Source of the DNA: Gammaproteobacteria bacterium UBA7376
GTDB taxonomy: Bacteria > Pseudomonadota > Gammaproteobacteria > Pseudomonadales > Azotimanducaceae
Assembly (NCBI GenBank): GCA_002470275.1
Contig: DKNY01000002.1
Location: 6,889 to 38,431 of the forward strand
Length of the DNA stretch: 31,543 nucleotides
Reading direction: 5' to 3'
Below the pieces are notes generated by a model. It searched no databases, was not told where the DNA came from, and was given only the letters and a program-made list of their open reading frames with translations. How positions within the stretch are numbered: the first letter of the stretch is position 1; every line of letters begins with the position of its first letter. A program made the translations under genes and the position numbers. Positions 1 to 7,602 of the stretch are shown in pieces.

Positions 1-265
1 GGCTCTACCCACTTAACGGGGGATAGACCGATATTCACTAAACGCCCTATACACGATTGATGATGCCATCCCATCCACAATGAGTTAACACTCTCAACCG
101 ATAATTCTCAAAATTCCTAAAGCCGTAAGCTCTTCTACTCATCATCTCCATCTTGATGTGGAACCCTTCAGTGATGCCATTGCTTTTGCTGAACCGCCAC
201 ATAGCAACAATCGGTTCCAGCCAAGACTGAAGGGTGTGTGCCAGCCTTTTAAGGGGGCTGGGCCC
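1..265 (-). mobile_element. Remnant of an ISL3-family insertion sequence (one end)
   Basis: The minus strand carries the last ~70 codons of an ISL3-type transposase. The ~45 bp beyond its stop look like the adjoining IS end: the first 30 bases (GGCTCTACCC...GGGATAGACC) form an imperfect inverted repeat of the sort found at ISL3 ends. No matching second end is found between 266 and 612, so the element is truncated on its 5' (transposase N-terminal) side. The true outer end could lie outside the window. Confidence 0.6.
47..265 (-). pseudogene. ISL3-family transposase, C-terminal fragment
   Basis: Reading the minus strand down to a TAG at 47-49 gives about 72 residues with the conserved ISL3 transposase tail: W-L-E-P-I-V-A-M-W-R-F-S-K-S-N-G-I-T-E-G-F-H, then M-S-R-R-A-Y-G-F-R-N-F and ENYRLRVLTHCG. 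In intact members this block holds the last acidic residue of the DDE catalytic triad (the E of ITEGFH) and lies at the very C terminus of a ~400-residue protein. The frame stays open past 265, but the residues there no longer resemble a transposase, so the DDE core is lost. It is a dead remnant and cannot act on its own. Confidence 0.75.
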
Positions 266-612
266 TACCTGGCGAGGGTTTAGGGGTAGAACACCTGGGC
301 CGAGTAAGCCGTGAGTAAGATGAGGTGTAGGGCGCCAATGACGCCTAGGGCCGTTAGGTAAAGTTCAACTTTCACGTTGAAGCATCCGATTTTTATTGTT
401 GTTAGCCAAAGGTAGCAGAAATTGGAACCAATCCTCGATCAGCGTCACCTTTTTCTTCCTGAAATTTTCAATAGGAGGGCTGCTCAGCTGGCGGCCTCTT
501 TGATTGGCAGGTGCCGCTGTTTGGCGCGGGCGTCTAGCAGATACTTAGACAAGAATCTTCTTGGAAAGAGGCAGCTGTGCTACCCTCGCCGGCCCCCAAG
601 AAGGACTGAGTT
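266..612. other. 347-bp region with no supported gene
   Basis: No convincing coding sequence is seen between the IS remnant and the ribB start; the one 64-codon open frame here (422-616) has Arg/Leu-rich composition unlike a protein and is rejected. Two small inverted repeats are present: TTCAAC (364-369) with GTTGAA (376-381), and CAAGAA (550-555) with TTCTTG (558-563). The leader of ribB was checked for an FMN riboswitch; none of the conserved RFN-element blocks is visible. Confidence 0.5.
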
Positions 613-1704
613 ATGACGGTTAACTTCAACACCATAGAGGAAGCCTTGAGCGCCATCAGGCAGGGCGAGATGGTCGTTGTTGTCGATGACGACGACCGAG
701 AAAATGAGGGCGACCTCATCATGGCAGCAAGCAAGGCGACGCCAGAGGCCGTGGCCTTCATGATCCGTCACACCAGCGGTATTCTGTGTACGCCCATTCT
801 TCAGGAACTGGCGTCCAAACTGCACCTGGACCCGATGGTGGCCCATAATGACGCCCCCATGAGTACCGCCTTTACCGTCTCCATTGACTACCGAGAGGGG
901 CTGACAACCGGTATATCAGCAGAAGAGCGGGCGGCGACCATCCAGGCGCTTACCAATAGCAATGTTTCGTCGGCCGACTTTGTGCGCCCAGGACATATCT
1001 TTCCTCTCGTCGCTCGACAGGGCGGCGTTCTCGTGCGCTCTGGACATACCGAGGCAGGAACGGACCTCGCGGTGCTCGCGGGGCTCCCCGCCGTTGGCCT
1101 CCTGGCCGAGCTGGTCAATGATGATGGCACGGTGCAGCGGCTACCCGAGCTGGTAGAGTTTGCTGCAAAGCACGAACTCAAAATCGTCACCATTGCGGAT
1201 CTGATCGCTTATCGCCAGCAACGTGAACAGCTGGTTGAGCGAAGCTACGAATTTTCTGTTAAGACCAGTATCGGGGAAGCCAAGGCTTATGCTTACCGCA
1301 CCCAGTTTGAGGCGGCTGAACACATTGCCGTCGTCTTTGGTGATATCGACAAGATGGAATCGGTGCCGGTCCGAATTCATCGAGAAAAGGTCGTAGAGGA
1401 TATTTTTGGCTCCCAGGCAGATCACGAATCTAATCTCTTGAACGCTGCGCTCAACCGCATTGACGCCCTCTCAGGCGGTGTACTCATCTACCTTCGTACG
1501 GGGTTTGTGGGTGTGCCCCTCGAGAAGCTGTCCTCCCCAAGCCGGGAAGAAGAGCGGCGTAGTCAATGGCTGGAAGTTGGCGTAGGGGCGCAAATACTCC
1601 GCGATCTTGGCTTGACGCGGATTCGCCTGGTTGCGGGTCGAGCCGTGGACTATGTGGGCGTCGAGGGCTTCGGGCTGACCCTGGAATCAGTGGAGATGCT
1701 TTAA
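613..1704 (+). CDS. ribB: 3,4-dihydroxy-2-butanone 4-phosphate synthase (RibB) with degenerate RibA-like C-terminal domain
   Basis: This enzyme makes the four-carbon precursor of riboflavin from ribulose 5-phosphate in the cytoplasm. Residues 1-205 are a full DHBP synthase domain: acidic loop DDDDRENEGD (25-34), HTSGI (53-57), RPGHIFPL (125-132) and RSGHTEAGTD (142-151), which carry the Mg and substrate ligands. Residues ~211-363 have the fold-length and order of GTP cyclohydrolase II, but the zinc-binding Cys motif (normally C-x10-C-x-C) is absent at 256-273. The only Cys in the protein is C59. The protein is therefore probably RibB only, despite the likely database name 'bifunctional RibBA'. 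An AAGAAGGA ribosome site at 599-606 precedes ATG 613. It is not near other rib genes here. Confidence 0.93.
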   Translation: MTVNFNTIEEALSAIRQGEMVVVVDDDDRENEGDLIMAASKATPEAVAFMIRHTSGILCTPILQELASKLHLDPMVAHNDAPMSTAFTVSIDYREGLTTGISAEERAATIQALTNSNVSSADFVRPGHIFPLVARQGGVLVRSGHTEAGTDLAVLAGLPAVGLLAELVNDDGTVQRLPELVEFAAKHELKIVTIADLIAYRQQREQLVERSYEFSVKTSIGEAKAYAYRTQFEAAEHIAVVFGDIDKMESVPVRIHREKVVEDIFGSQADHESNLLNAALNRIDALSGGVLIYLRTGFVGVPLEKLSSPSREEERRSQWLEVGVGAQILRDLGLTRIRLVAGRAVDYVGVEGFGLTLESVEML

Positions 1705-1720
1705 TCTCGGGAAGCGTCTC

Positions 1721-1960
1721 TTAGCGCCGATACTGAAAAATTGCCTTTCTATCGCCGGTGCCGCCCACATAGACGATGCGAATATCCTCACTGCGGGTAT
1801 GGCAAAGCCTACACCTCAGCTTTGAGCGCATGGTATGAAGCTTCGTGTCCTTGCCAAGCCTTTCGATCAGCTTAGCGATATCTAGTTGTCGCTGGCGCTG
1901 GCAGCGCTCACAAATCGCATAAAGGTGGAAGTTCTCAATAATATCGTTAAGGGACTGCAT
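1721..1960 (-). CDS. Small zinc-ribbon protein of unknown function
   Basis: This is a 79-residue protein with two Cys-x2-Cys knuckles (CERC at 17-20 and CRLC at 50-53) separated by about 30 residues, the spacing of a zinc ribbon. No enzyme motif or signal peptide is seen; it is Arg/Lys-rich and could bind nucleic acid or protein, which is inference only. It lies tail-to-tail with ribB (16-bp gap). Its upstream region holds a 34-bp palindrome with a LexA-type core 46-61 bases before the ATG, so it may be controlled by that site. The ribosome site is weak. No family name can be given. Confidence 0.75.
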   Translation of the reverse strand: MQSLNDIIENFHLYAICERCQRQRQLDIAKLIERLGKDTKLHTMRSKLRCRLCHTRSEDIRIVYVGGTGDRKAIFQYRR

Positions 1961-1996
1961 TTTTCAGGGAACGGGCCATTTGCGTTGTTATTCAAA

Positions 1997-2030
1997 TTTA
2001 GTTAACTGTATAAATATACAGTTAACTAAA
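1997..2030. promoter_or_regulatory. 34-bp palindrome containing a LexA-type SOS box core
   Basis: The arms TTTAGTTAACTGTATA (1997-2012) and TATACAGTTAACTAAA (2015-2030) are perfect 16-bp inverted repeats around AA. The core 2006-2021 reads CTGT-N8-ACAG with an A/T-only spacer, which is the E. coli-type LexA operator. It lies between the divergent zinc-ribbon gene (ATG at 1960) and the pdxA-like gene (ATG at 2096). The symmetry continues beyond the LexA core, so a TetR-like or other dimeric repressor of the catabolic operon is an alternative. Confidence 0.6.
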
Positions 2031-2095
2031 GCAAGATAAATGTTACTTTTTAATGGCCGGATACCAAGAGAGGGCCGCTCAATGTCCCGACAGCC

Positions 2096-3082
2096 ATGAA
2101 ACCCATTGCGCTAACCTTAGGAGACCCAGCAGGAATTGGTCCTGAGGTGATCCTTAAGACGCTGAGGGGCGGTGTGGATCAGCTTGTGCCCTGGGTTCTC
2201 GTTGGCCCTCGATGGGCGCTTGAGCGGACGGCCGAGGCCCTTAATTACTCGCTTCCCAGCCTTCGTTCGATTGAGGCATTTGGAGCGGCTACGCCCGGAC
2301 TCAATAGTCTTGAGGTCGGGCCTCCACAGCCCGAAGACTTTCGTTTTGGAGCGGTGCAAGCCGCCTGTGGCGCAGCGGCCGTCCAGGCAGTGGAGCATGC
2401 TGCTAGGGGCTGCATCGAGGGAGATGCGGCTGCGATGGTGACGGCGCCCATTCACAAAGAAGCTCTTCAGGCTGCGGGCTACGTCGAAGACATTGGCCAC
2501 CAGGAGATATTGGCTCGTCTGACCGGGGCCACCCGGACCGCGACCATGCTAATGACGCCTGGCCTCAAGGTCGTGCATCTTTCAACCCACAAATCGCTGT
2601 TTGACGCAGTGTGCTTTGTCCGTCGGGAAACCGTCTTCGATAAGCTCTGCCTAATCGACGAGACCCTGGGGACATGGGGCATGGTTCGACCGAGGATTGG
2701 TGTTGCGGCCTTAAATCCACACGGTGGAGAGGGTGGGCTGTTGGGCTCGGAAGAAGCGGAGGAGATTCGACCGGCCGTTGTGGATGCCCAGCAGCGAGGG
2801 ATCAGGGCCACGGGCCCGCTGCCCGCAGATTCGATCTTTAACCGGGCCATAGCCGGTGAGTTCGATGTAGTGCTGGCGCTCTATCACGATCAGGGCCATA
2901 TCGCGATCAAAGTCCACGATTTTCATCAGTCCACCACGGCCACTCTAGGACTGCCCCTGGTGCGAACGTCCGTTGATCACGGCACTGCTTTCGACATCGC
3001 CGGTCGCGGGATGGCCGACGCGACGGGTCTGGGCGAGGCCATTAAGGTCGCCTTAGCTATCAGTTCCTCCACGCTGAGCTGA
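2096..3082 (+). CDS. PdxA-family dehydrogenase (PdxA2/TphB-like)
   Basis: This is a 328-residue NAD-dependent, metal-using dehydrogenase of the PdxA family. Seen: LGDPAGIGPE (8-17), TAPIHKEAL (116-124), three metal-ligand histidines H165 (STHKS), H209 (NPHGG) and H264 (YHDQG), and RTSVDHGTAFDIAG (290-303). True PdxA oxidises 4-hydroxythreonine 4-phosphate in B6 synthesis; relatives oxidise four-carbon sugar-acid phosphates (PdxA2) or cis-dihydrodiol acids (TphB). Here it opens a catabolic operon and has no B6 neighbours, so a catabolic role is favoured (inference). ATG 2096 lacks a good ribosome site, but a five-codon frame (ATG 2082, with GAGAGG before it) ends in TGA overlapping this ATG, so coupling is possible. 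Confidence 0.88.
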   Translation: MKPIALTLGDPAGIGPEVILKTLRGGVDQLVPWVLVGPRWALERTAEALNYSLPSLRSIEAFGAATPGLNSLEVGPPQPEDFRFGAVQAACGAAAVQAVEHAARGCIEGDAAAMVTAPIHKEALQAAGYVEDIGHQEILARLTGATRTATMLMTPGLKVVHLSTHKSLFDAVCFVRRETVFDKLCLIDETLGTWGMVRPRIGVAALNPHGGEGGLLGSEEAEEIRPAVVDAQQRGIRATGPLPADSIFNRAIAGEFDVVLALYHDQGHIAIKVHDFHQSTTATLGLPLVRTSVDHGTAFDIAGRGMADATGLGEAIKVALAISSSTLS

Positions 3083-3099
3083 CGGTCCGCGCCATAGAC

Positions 3100-3207
3100 T
3101 TGGTGGGCAACCAAATTAAACACCCACCTGAAGTTTATGAATCTTTGCTGCCCCGCGAGGCCTATGGCAAACTCCACGGCATTCTTTTAGCCGAGGTGGT
3201 GTTGTGA
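3100..3207 (+). other. Short protein-like open frame overlapping the next start
   Basis: A frame open from 3046 runs to TGA 3205-3207, overlapping the GTG (3204) of the alcohol dehydrogenase. It encodes a protein-like stretch, including HPPEVYESLLPREAYGKLHG. It is in a different frame from the pdxA-like gene. The only start codons are TTG 3100 and GTG 3103, neither with a clear ribosome site. It could be a ~35-residue peptide coupled to the dehydrogenase, or the tail of a lost gene. No family was recognised. Confidence 0.3.
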
Positions 3208-4286
3208 AAGCAGCTGTTTTTCGTGAAGTGAACGTTCCGATGGAGATTGAGGAGATCACCATCTCCAAGCCAGGCCCTCGCGAAGTCTTGATTCGGACCA
3301 AGGCGGCTGGAATCTGCCATAGCGACCTGCATTTTTGGAATGGAAGCTATCCCGGCGTCGTACCCATGGTCCTGGGCCATGAAAGTGCGGGCATTGTTGA
3401 GCAAGTGGGTAGCGATGTGCACTACGTTAAACCCGGTGATCATGTCATAACCTGCCTATCGGTATTTTGCGGTCACTGCGAAAAGTGCCTCACGGGGCAC
3501 CTCTCTTTGTGCAGAGAACCAGAAACCAACCGAGGGGCCGAAGACGAGCCCAGACTGAGCCAGGCGCAACAACCATTAACGCAGTTTGCAGAATTAGGCT
3601 CGTTCGCAGAAATGATGCTGGTCCATGAGCATGCTCTGGTCAAAATGCGGGAAGACATGCCCATGGATCGGGCTGCGCTTATTGGCTGCGGCGTGACCAC
3701 CGGCGTGGGTGCCGTTATTCATACGGCGGCCGTGGAGCCCGGGGCCACGGTAGCCGTGATTGGCTGTGGTGGGGTTGGGCTCTCAACTATCAATGGGGCT
3801 GCGCTGGCAGGCGCCTCTCGAATCATCGCCGTGGATAGGGTGGCTTCGAAACTGGAATTGGCTAGAAAATTTGGTGCCACTGACGTTGTGGATGCAAGTG
3901 ATGGTGATGCGGTCGCCAAGGTCATCGAAATGACGTCGGGTGGGGTGCACTATTCCTTCGAGGCCATTGGGCTCAAGGTCACCGCAGAACAGGCCTTTCA
4001 GATGCTGCGAGTGGGCGGGACGGCCACTGTGGTTGGCATGATACCCCCGGGGCAAATGGTTTCCGTTCACGGGGTTGATTTCTTGTTTGAGAAAAAAATT
4101 CAGGGCTCAATGATGGGCTCTAATCGCTTCCGCGTGGACATGCCTCGTTTTGTGGATTTTTATCTCCAGGGTAAGCTGCATCTCGACGAGCTCGTCTCGA
4201 ATCGAATCGGGTTAGAGGACATTAACGAGGGGATGGCCGCATTAAATACCGGTGAGATCGCGCGCAGCGTTATTATGTTTGACTGA
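3204..4286 (+). CDS. Zinc-dependent alcohol dehydrogenase (MDR superfamily)
   Basis: This is a 360-residue medium-chain dehydrogenase/reductase that would interconvert an alcohol and its aldehyde or ketone with NAD. Catalytic zinc ligands are C38 (GICHSD), H59/E60 (GHESAG) and C162 (GCGVTTG). The structural zinc lobe C89-x2-C92-x2-C95-x7-C103 is intact. The nucleotide fold shows GCGGVG (187-192) with D211 at the end of the second strand, favouring NAD over NADP. GTG start with GAGG at 3193-3196. It is the second enzyme of the 2096-9249 cluster. The substrate cannot be told from sequence. Confidence 0.9.
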   Translation: MKAAVFREVNVPMEIEEITISKPGPREVLIRTKAAGICHSDLHFWNGSYPGVVPMVLGHESAGIVEQVGSDVHYVKPGDHVITCLSVFCGHCEKCLTGHLSLCREPETNRGAEDEPRLSQAQQPLTQFAELGSFAEMMLVHEHALVKMREDMPMDRAALIGCGVTTGVGAVIHTAAVEPGATVAVIGCGGVGLSTINGAALAGASRIIAVDRVASKLELARKFGATDVVDASDGDAVAKVIEMTSGGVHYSFEAIGLKVTAEQAFQMLRVGGTATVVGMIPPGQMVSVHGVDFLFEKKIQGSMMGSNRFRVDMPRFVDFYLQGKLHLDELVSNRIGLEDINEGMAALNTGEIARSVIMFD

Positions 4287-4297
4287 GCCCCGATGCT

Positions 4298-4328
4298 GCT
4301 AGGCCGTCGCTAACGCTAGGCCGTCGCT
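4298..4328. repeat. 14-bp direct repeat, 17-bp period
   Basis: GCTAGGCCGTCGCT occurs exactly at 4298-4311 and 4315-4328 in the gap between the alcohol dehydrogenase and the FAH-family gene. It looks like a small tandem duplication. No function is apparent. Confidence 0.7.
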
Positions 4329-4368
4329 GATGCTCAAGGGCAAAAAATTGATCTGACTAGGGGTACCT

Positions 4369-5226
4369 ATGCGCTGGCTTTCATTTTTGCGAGAGGACGT
4401 CGCGTCGTTTGGCTATGTGGTGGGATCAGATGCGGAGGGGCATGGCGTGGTGGACGCGGGCTCGAGAACGTCCTATGCCTCCCTACGGGAAGCCATTGCC
4501 GCCGACGCCCTGACGACGCTTCCCGCCTCTTGCGGTGACCAAGCGGATTTTTCACTGGACGACGTTGTCTACCTACCCACCATCACCGACCCCGACAAGA
4601 TTTTATGTGTTGGTCTTAACTATGTAGCCCATCAGGAGGAGACGGGTCGGGGCGGCGAGGGTTTTCCAACGATCTTTGTGCGCTTTGCTGCCGCCCAGAT
4701 GGGCCATGAGCAGCCCATGGTGTGTCCGCGAGAGTCTGCAACCTTAGATTTTGAGGGCGAGATTGCCATGATCATCGGTAAGGCTGGGCGTCGAATCGCC
4801 CACGCTGACGCCCTGTCTCATGTTGCCGGCTTCAGCATCTACAATGACGGCAGCGTGCGTGAATATCAGCGGCAGACGAGTCAATTTACGCCGGGCAAGA
4901 ACTTCGCTAATACTGGAGGATTCGGCCCCTGGATGATGACCCTGGATGAAATTGGTGATCTGTCTCAGATGGAAATCACAACCCGTCTAAACGGCGAGGT
5001 GATGCAACAGGCAAAGGCGGCCCTGCTGGTCCATTCTTTCGCCGACTTAATCGAGTACTGCTCCACCTTTATCGAGCTGTCTCCTGGGGACGTTATCGTC
5101 ACGGGGACGCCCGCTGGCGTGGGTGGCGCCAGAACCCCTCCACTATTCATGGATCACGGCGACCTGATTGAGGTGGCCGTTGCGCCCATTGGGGTGCTGC
5201 GTCACCCGGTGATTGCTGAACCCTAA
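4369..5226 (+). CDS. Fumarylacetoacetate hydrolase family protein
   Basis: This is a 285-residue enzyme of the FAH superfamily, whose members cleave C-C bonds of acylpyruvates or diketo acids, or decarboxylate and hydrate ring-cleavage products, using a divalent metal. Metal ligands are visible as E129 and E131 (DFEGEIAMIIG) and D160 (IYNDGS). The family motifs GKNFANTGGFGPW (176-188) and GDVIVTGTPAGVG near the C terminus are present. AGGGG at 4359-4363 precedes ATG 4369. The next gene starts at or just after this stop, so the two are probably co-translated. It may cleave a keto-acid intermediate of the cluster (inference). Confidence 0.9.
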   Translation: MRWLSFLREDVASFGYVVGSDAEGHGVVDAGSRTSYASLREAIAADALTTLPASCGDQADFSLDDVVYLPTITDPDKILCVGLNYVAHQEETGRGGEGFPTIFVRFAAAQMGHEQPMVCPRESATLDFEGEIAMIIGKAGRRIAHADALSHVAGFSIYNDGSVREYQRQTSQFTPGKNFANTGGFGPWMMTLDEIGDLSQMEITTRLNGEVMQQAKAALLVHSFADLIEYCSTFIELSPGDVIVTGTPAGVGGARTPPLFMDHGDLIEVAVAPIGVLRHPVIAEP

Positions 5227-5254
5227 TGTTTGGCGGAGAACGGTGCGTGCGTCC

Positions 5255-7555
5255 ATGAAGTTTGGAATAGGGCAAGCCGTTTCTCGTACCGAGGATGCAC
5301 GTTTTTTAACCGGGCGGGCGCAATTCACAGACGACATCAGTCATCCTGATCAGCTCTATCTAAGAGTCCTTAGGTCCCCCTATCCTCATGGCCTGGTGAC
5401 AGACCTGGATGTTCGTCCCGCACTGAAAAAAAAGGGGGTTCGCGCCGTGTATACGGCCAGGGAGGTCGCTCATTTGGGCCGCTTGCCCTGTCGTGCGGTG
5501 CTGCCTGATGACCAGAGTCATTCGGCCTTCATTGCAGAGCGCCCTATTCTGGCAGAGGGGCGCGTGCTCTTTGTGGGCCAAGCCATGGCTGCAGTGGTCG
5601 CCGAAACACCACAGCAGGCGCAAAATGCGGTGGATGCCATAACGTTCAGCATCCAAGAAATTCCCGCCTGTAGTATGACGGCTCATGCACTGGATCCTGA
5701 TACGGCGCTGTTGCACCCTCTGCATGAGAGCAACCTCTGTCTGCACTACCAACAGGGAGACGCCCAGGCGGTAAGCGCTGGGTTTCAACGGGCGGCTCAC
5801 CTGGTCGAGCTGAGTCTGGTGAATAACCGAGTCGCGCCGAGCCCCCTTGAGCCGCGCGCCAGCTTGGTGGAGCCCACCGAGACAGGCTATACGATTTACA
5901 ACCCGAGCCAGGGTCCGGTCGCACAGCAGGCGGTGTTAGCCCAGGTCTTCTCCCTCCCGAAATCCGTCATCCGAATTGTTGCTCCAAATACCGGTGGGGG
6001 TTTCGGCATTCGCGGTGAAGTGCACCCCGAACTTTGTCTGGCGCTGCACGCCGCACGGGACCTTGGTGTTCCCATCAAGTATACGGGTGACCGATCAGAG
6101 ATGTTTCTTGGGGACACTCACGGTCGCGATAACCTGACGCGAGTGAGGGCGGCCTTTGATGAGGGAGGGATGCTCCAGGCTCTACGCGTAGAGACTACGG
6201 CTAATCTGGGTGCCTATTGCTCGGCCGTAGGCCCCTTTGTCCCCACGGTAGGGGGCGGTCGGATTCTAGGCACCGTGTACCGCGTTCCCTTGGTCTATCA
6301 CTCAGTCCGCTGTGTCTTCACCAATACCATGCCCGTGGCCGCCTATCGGGGCGCCGGACGACCAGAGGCTTGCTATGTGATGGAGCGCCTTATGGAAACG
6401 GCCGCCCTACAGCTCGGTATCGACTCCACCAGTCTCCGGCGACGTAACCTCATTACCTCTGATTTGATGCCCTATACCCTGCCTTCCGGGGCGCAGTTGA
6501 GTTGCGGCGAATTCGGTCAAACGCTGGATATGGCGCTTGAGCGAGCCGATTGGGCGGGGTTTGCTGCGCGAGCTGAGCAAACCGCCAAAGCCCGCAGGCT
6601 GCGCGGGCGAGGCCTCGGCCTTTATATTGAGTCTAGTGGCGGCGGCCTGGAAGAAGAGGCCAAAATTTCAGTACTCAAGGACGGCAGAATCGAAGTGGTA
6701 GTGGGGACTTTTTCCCATGGCCAAGGCCACGCAACCACTTTTGCGCAAATTTTGAGTGAGGTCCTGGACGTTGACGCCGCGTTAATCAGCATCATTCAGG
6801 GCGATACTGATCGGGTCGCATTCGGTGGCGGTACCGTGGGATCTCGTTCCTCTCAGATGGGGGGCGTCGCCGTATTGAGGGCCGGGCAGGGCCTTATTCG
6901 ACAGGGGTTGGCCATTGCTGCGGAGATGCTGCAGCAGCCTCAGTCAGAAATCACCTATCAACAAGGCTCCTACTCTGCCCGTCAGCAGGGCACCCACGTT
7001 AGCTTGCAGGAAGTTGCGATGGCGTCGGCGCCACACTTTGGGGGAGAGGGGCTTCATCAAACCCTTCGCTATCGGCGTGAGCCGGGGTATACCTTTCCCA
7101 ACGGGGCGCATATTGCTGAGGTGGAGGTCGATCCGGAGACTGGCCGCGTGGCCGTGGTGCGCTATACGACAGTCGACGATTGTGGCCGGGTAATCAATCC
7201 CTTGCTCGCCACGGGTCAGGTGCATGGTGGCGTTGCCCAGGGCATCGGGCAGGCGCTGTTTGAGGAGGTCGTATACGACCGAGAGGGGCAATTGGTCACG
7301 GGTAGCTTGATGGACTACAGCATGCCGCGTGCTCAGCAGCTAAGCGACATAGATGTCTGCTTTCATGAGGTGTTAGACCCAAATAATGAGCTGGGTGTGA
7401 AGGGTATCGGCGAAGGGGGTGCCTGTGCTGCACCTGCCGCCATTGCGAATGCAGTGCTTGACGCTCTGCGCCCCTTCGGCGTCGCCACCCTGGACATGCC
7501 GCTGACGTCGGAAAAGGTATGGAACGCGATTCGCGCCGGCGCTGAAGGCTCGTGA
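5255..7555 (+). CDS. Xanthine dehydrogenase/CoxL-family molybdenum-binding subunit
   Basis: This 766-residue large subunit belongs to the molybdenum hydroxylases, which insert water-derived oxygen into aldehydes, aromatics or CO. Residues follow the start used here: Moco-contacting GGGFGIRGE (247-255), AYRGAGR (363-369), GQGHATT, and the catalytic Glu in GIGEGG (E720). AYRGAGR is the form II signature; true CO dehydrogenases carry AYXCSFR, so CO oxidation is not indicated. No FAD (CoxM) or 2Fe-2S (CoxS) subunit gene is in this window, so the electron path is missing or elsewhere. ATG 5255 matches the usual MKFGIGQ start; GTG 5243 has a closer GGAG (5235-5238) and would add four residues. Confidence 0.88.
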   Translation: MKFGIGQAVSRTEDARFLTGRAQFTDDISHPDQLYLRVLRSPYPHGLVTDLDVRPALKKKGVRAVYTAREVAHLGRLPCRAVLPDDQSHSAFIAERPILAEGRVLFVGQAMAAVVAETPQQAQNAVDAITFSIQEIPACSMTAHALDPDTALLHPLHESNLCLHYQQGDAQAVSAGFQRAAHLVELSLVNNRVAPSPLEPRASLVEPTETGYTIYNPSQGPVAQQAVLAQVFSLPKSVIRIVAPNTGGGFGIRGEVHPELCLALHAARDLGVPIKYTGDRSEMFLGDTHGRDNLTRVRAAFDEGGMLQALRVETTANLGAYCSAVGPFVPTVGGGRILGTVYRVPLVYHSVRCVFTNTMPVAAYRGAGRPEACYVMERLMETAALQLGIDSTSLRRRNLITSDLMPYTLPSGAQLSCGEFGQTLDMALERADWAGFAARAEQTAKARRLRGRGLGLYIESSGGGLEEEAKISVLKDGRIEVVVGTFSHGQGHATTFAQILSEVLDVDAALISIIQGDTDRVAFGGGTVGSRSSQMGGVAVLRAGQGLIRQGLAIAAEMLQQPQSEITYQQGSYSARQQGTHVSLQEVAMASAPHFGGEGLHQTLRYRREPGYTFPNGAHIAEVEVDPETGRVAVVRYTTVDDCGRVINPLLATGQVHGGVAQGIGQALFEEVVYDREGQLVTGSLMDYSMPRAQQLSDIDVCFHEVLDPNNELGVKGIGEGGACAAPAAIANAVLDALRPFGVATLDMPLTSEKVWNAIRAGAEGS

Positions 7556-7602
7556 AAGGATCACTGATGTCGGTAGCTGGCAGCAAAAGCAGGGGAGAAT
7601 AG

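Noticed and set aside
266..612. FMN riboswitch upstream of ribB
   Set aside because: None of the conserved RFN-element blocks could be found on the plus strand.
422..616. 64-codon open frame overlapping the ribB start
   Set aside because: Composition is Arg/Leu-rich and not protein-like, there is no ribosome site, and the intact ribB gene with a good site starts at 613.
2096..3082. Biosynthetic pdxA of the vitamin B6 pathway
   Set aside because: The usual pdxA neighbours (surA, ksgA) are missing, and the gene opens a catabolic cluster.
5255..7555. Carbon monoxide dehydrogenase (CoxL)
   Set aside because: The active-site loop is AYRGAGR (form II), not the AYXCSFR of true CO dehydrogenase, and coxM/coxS are absent.
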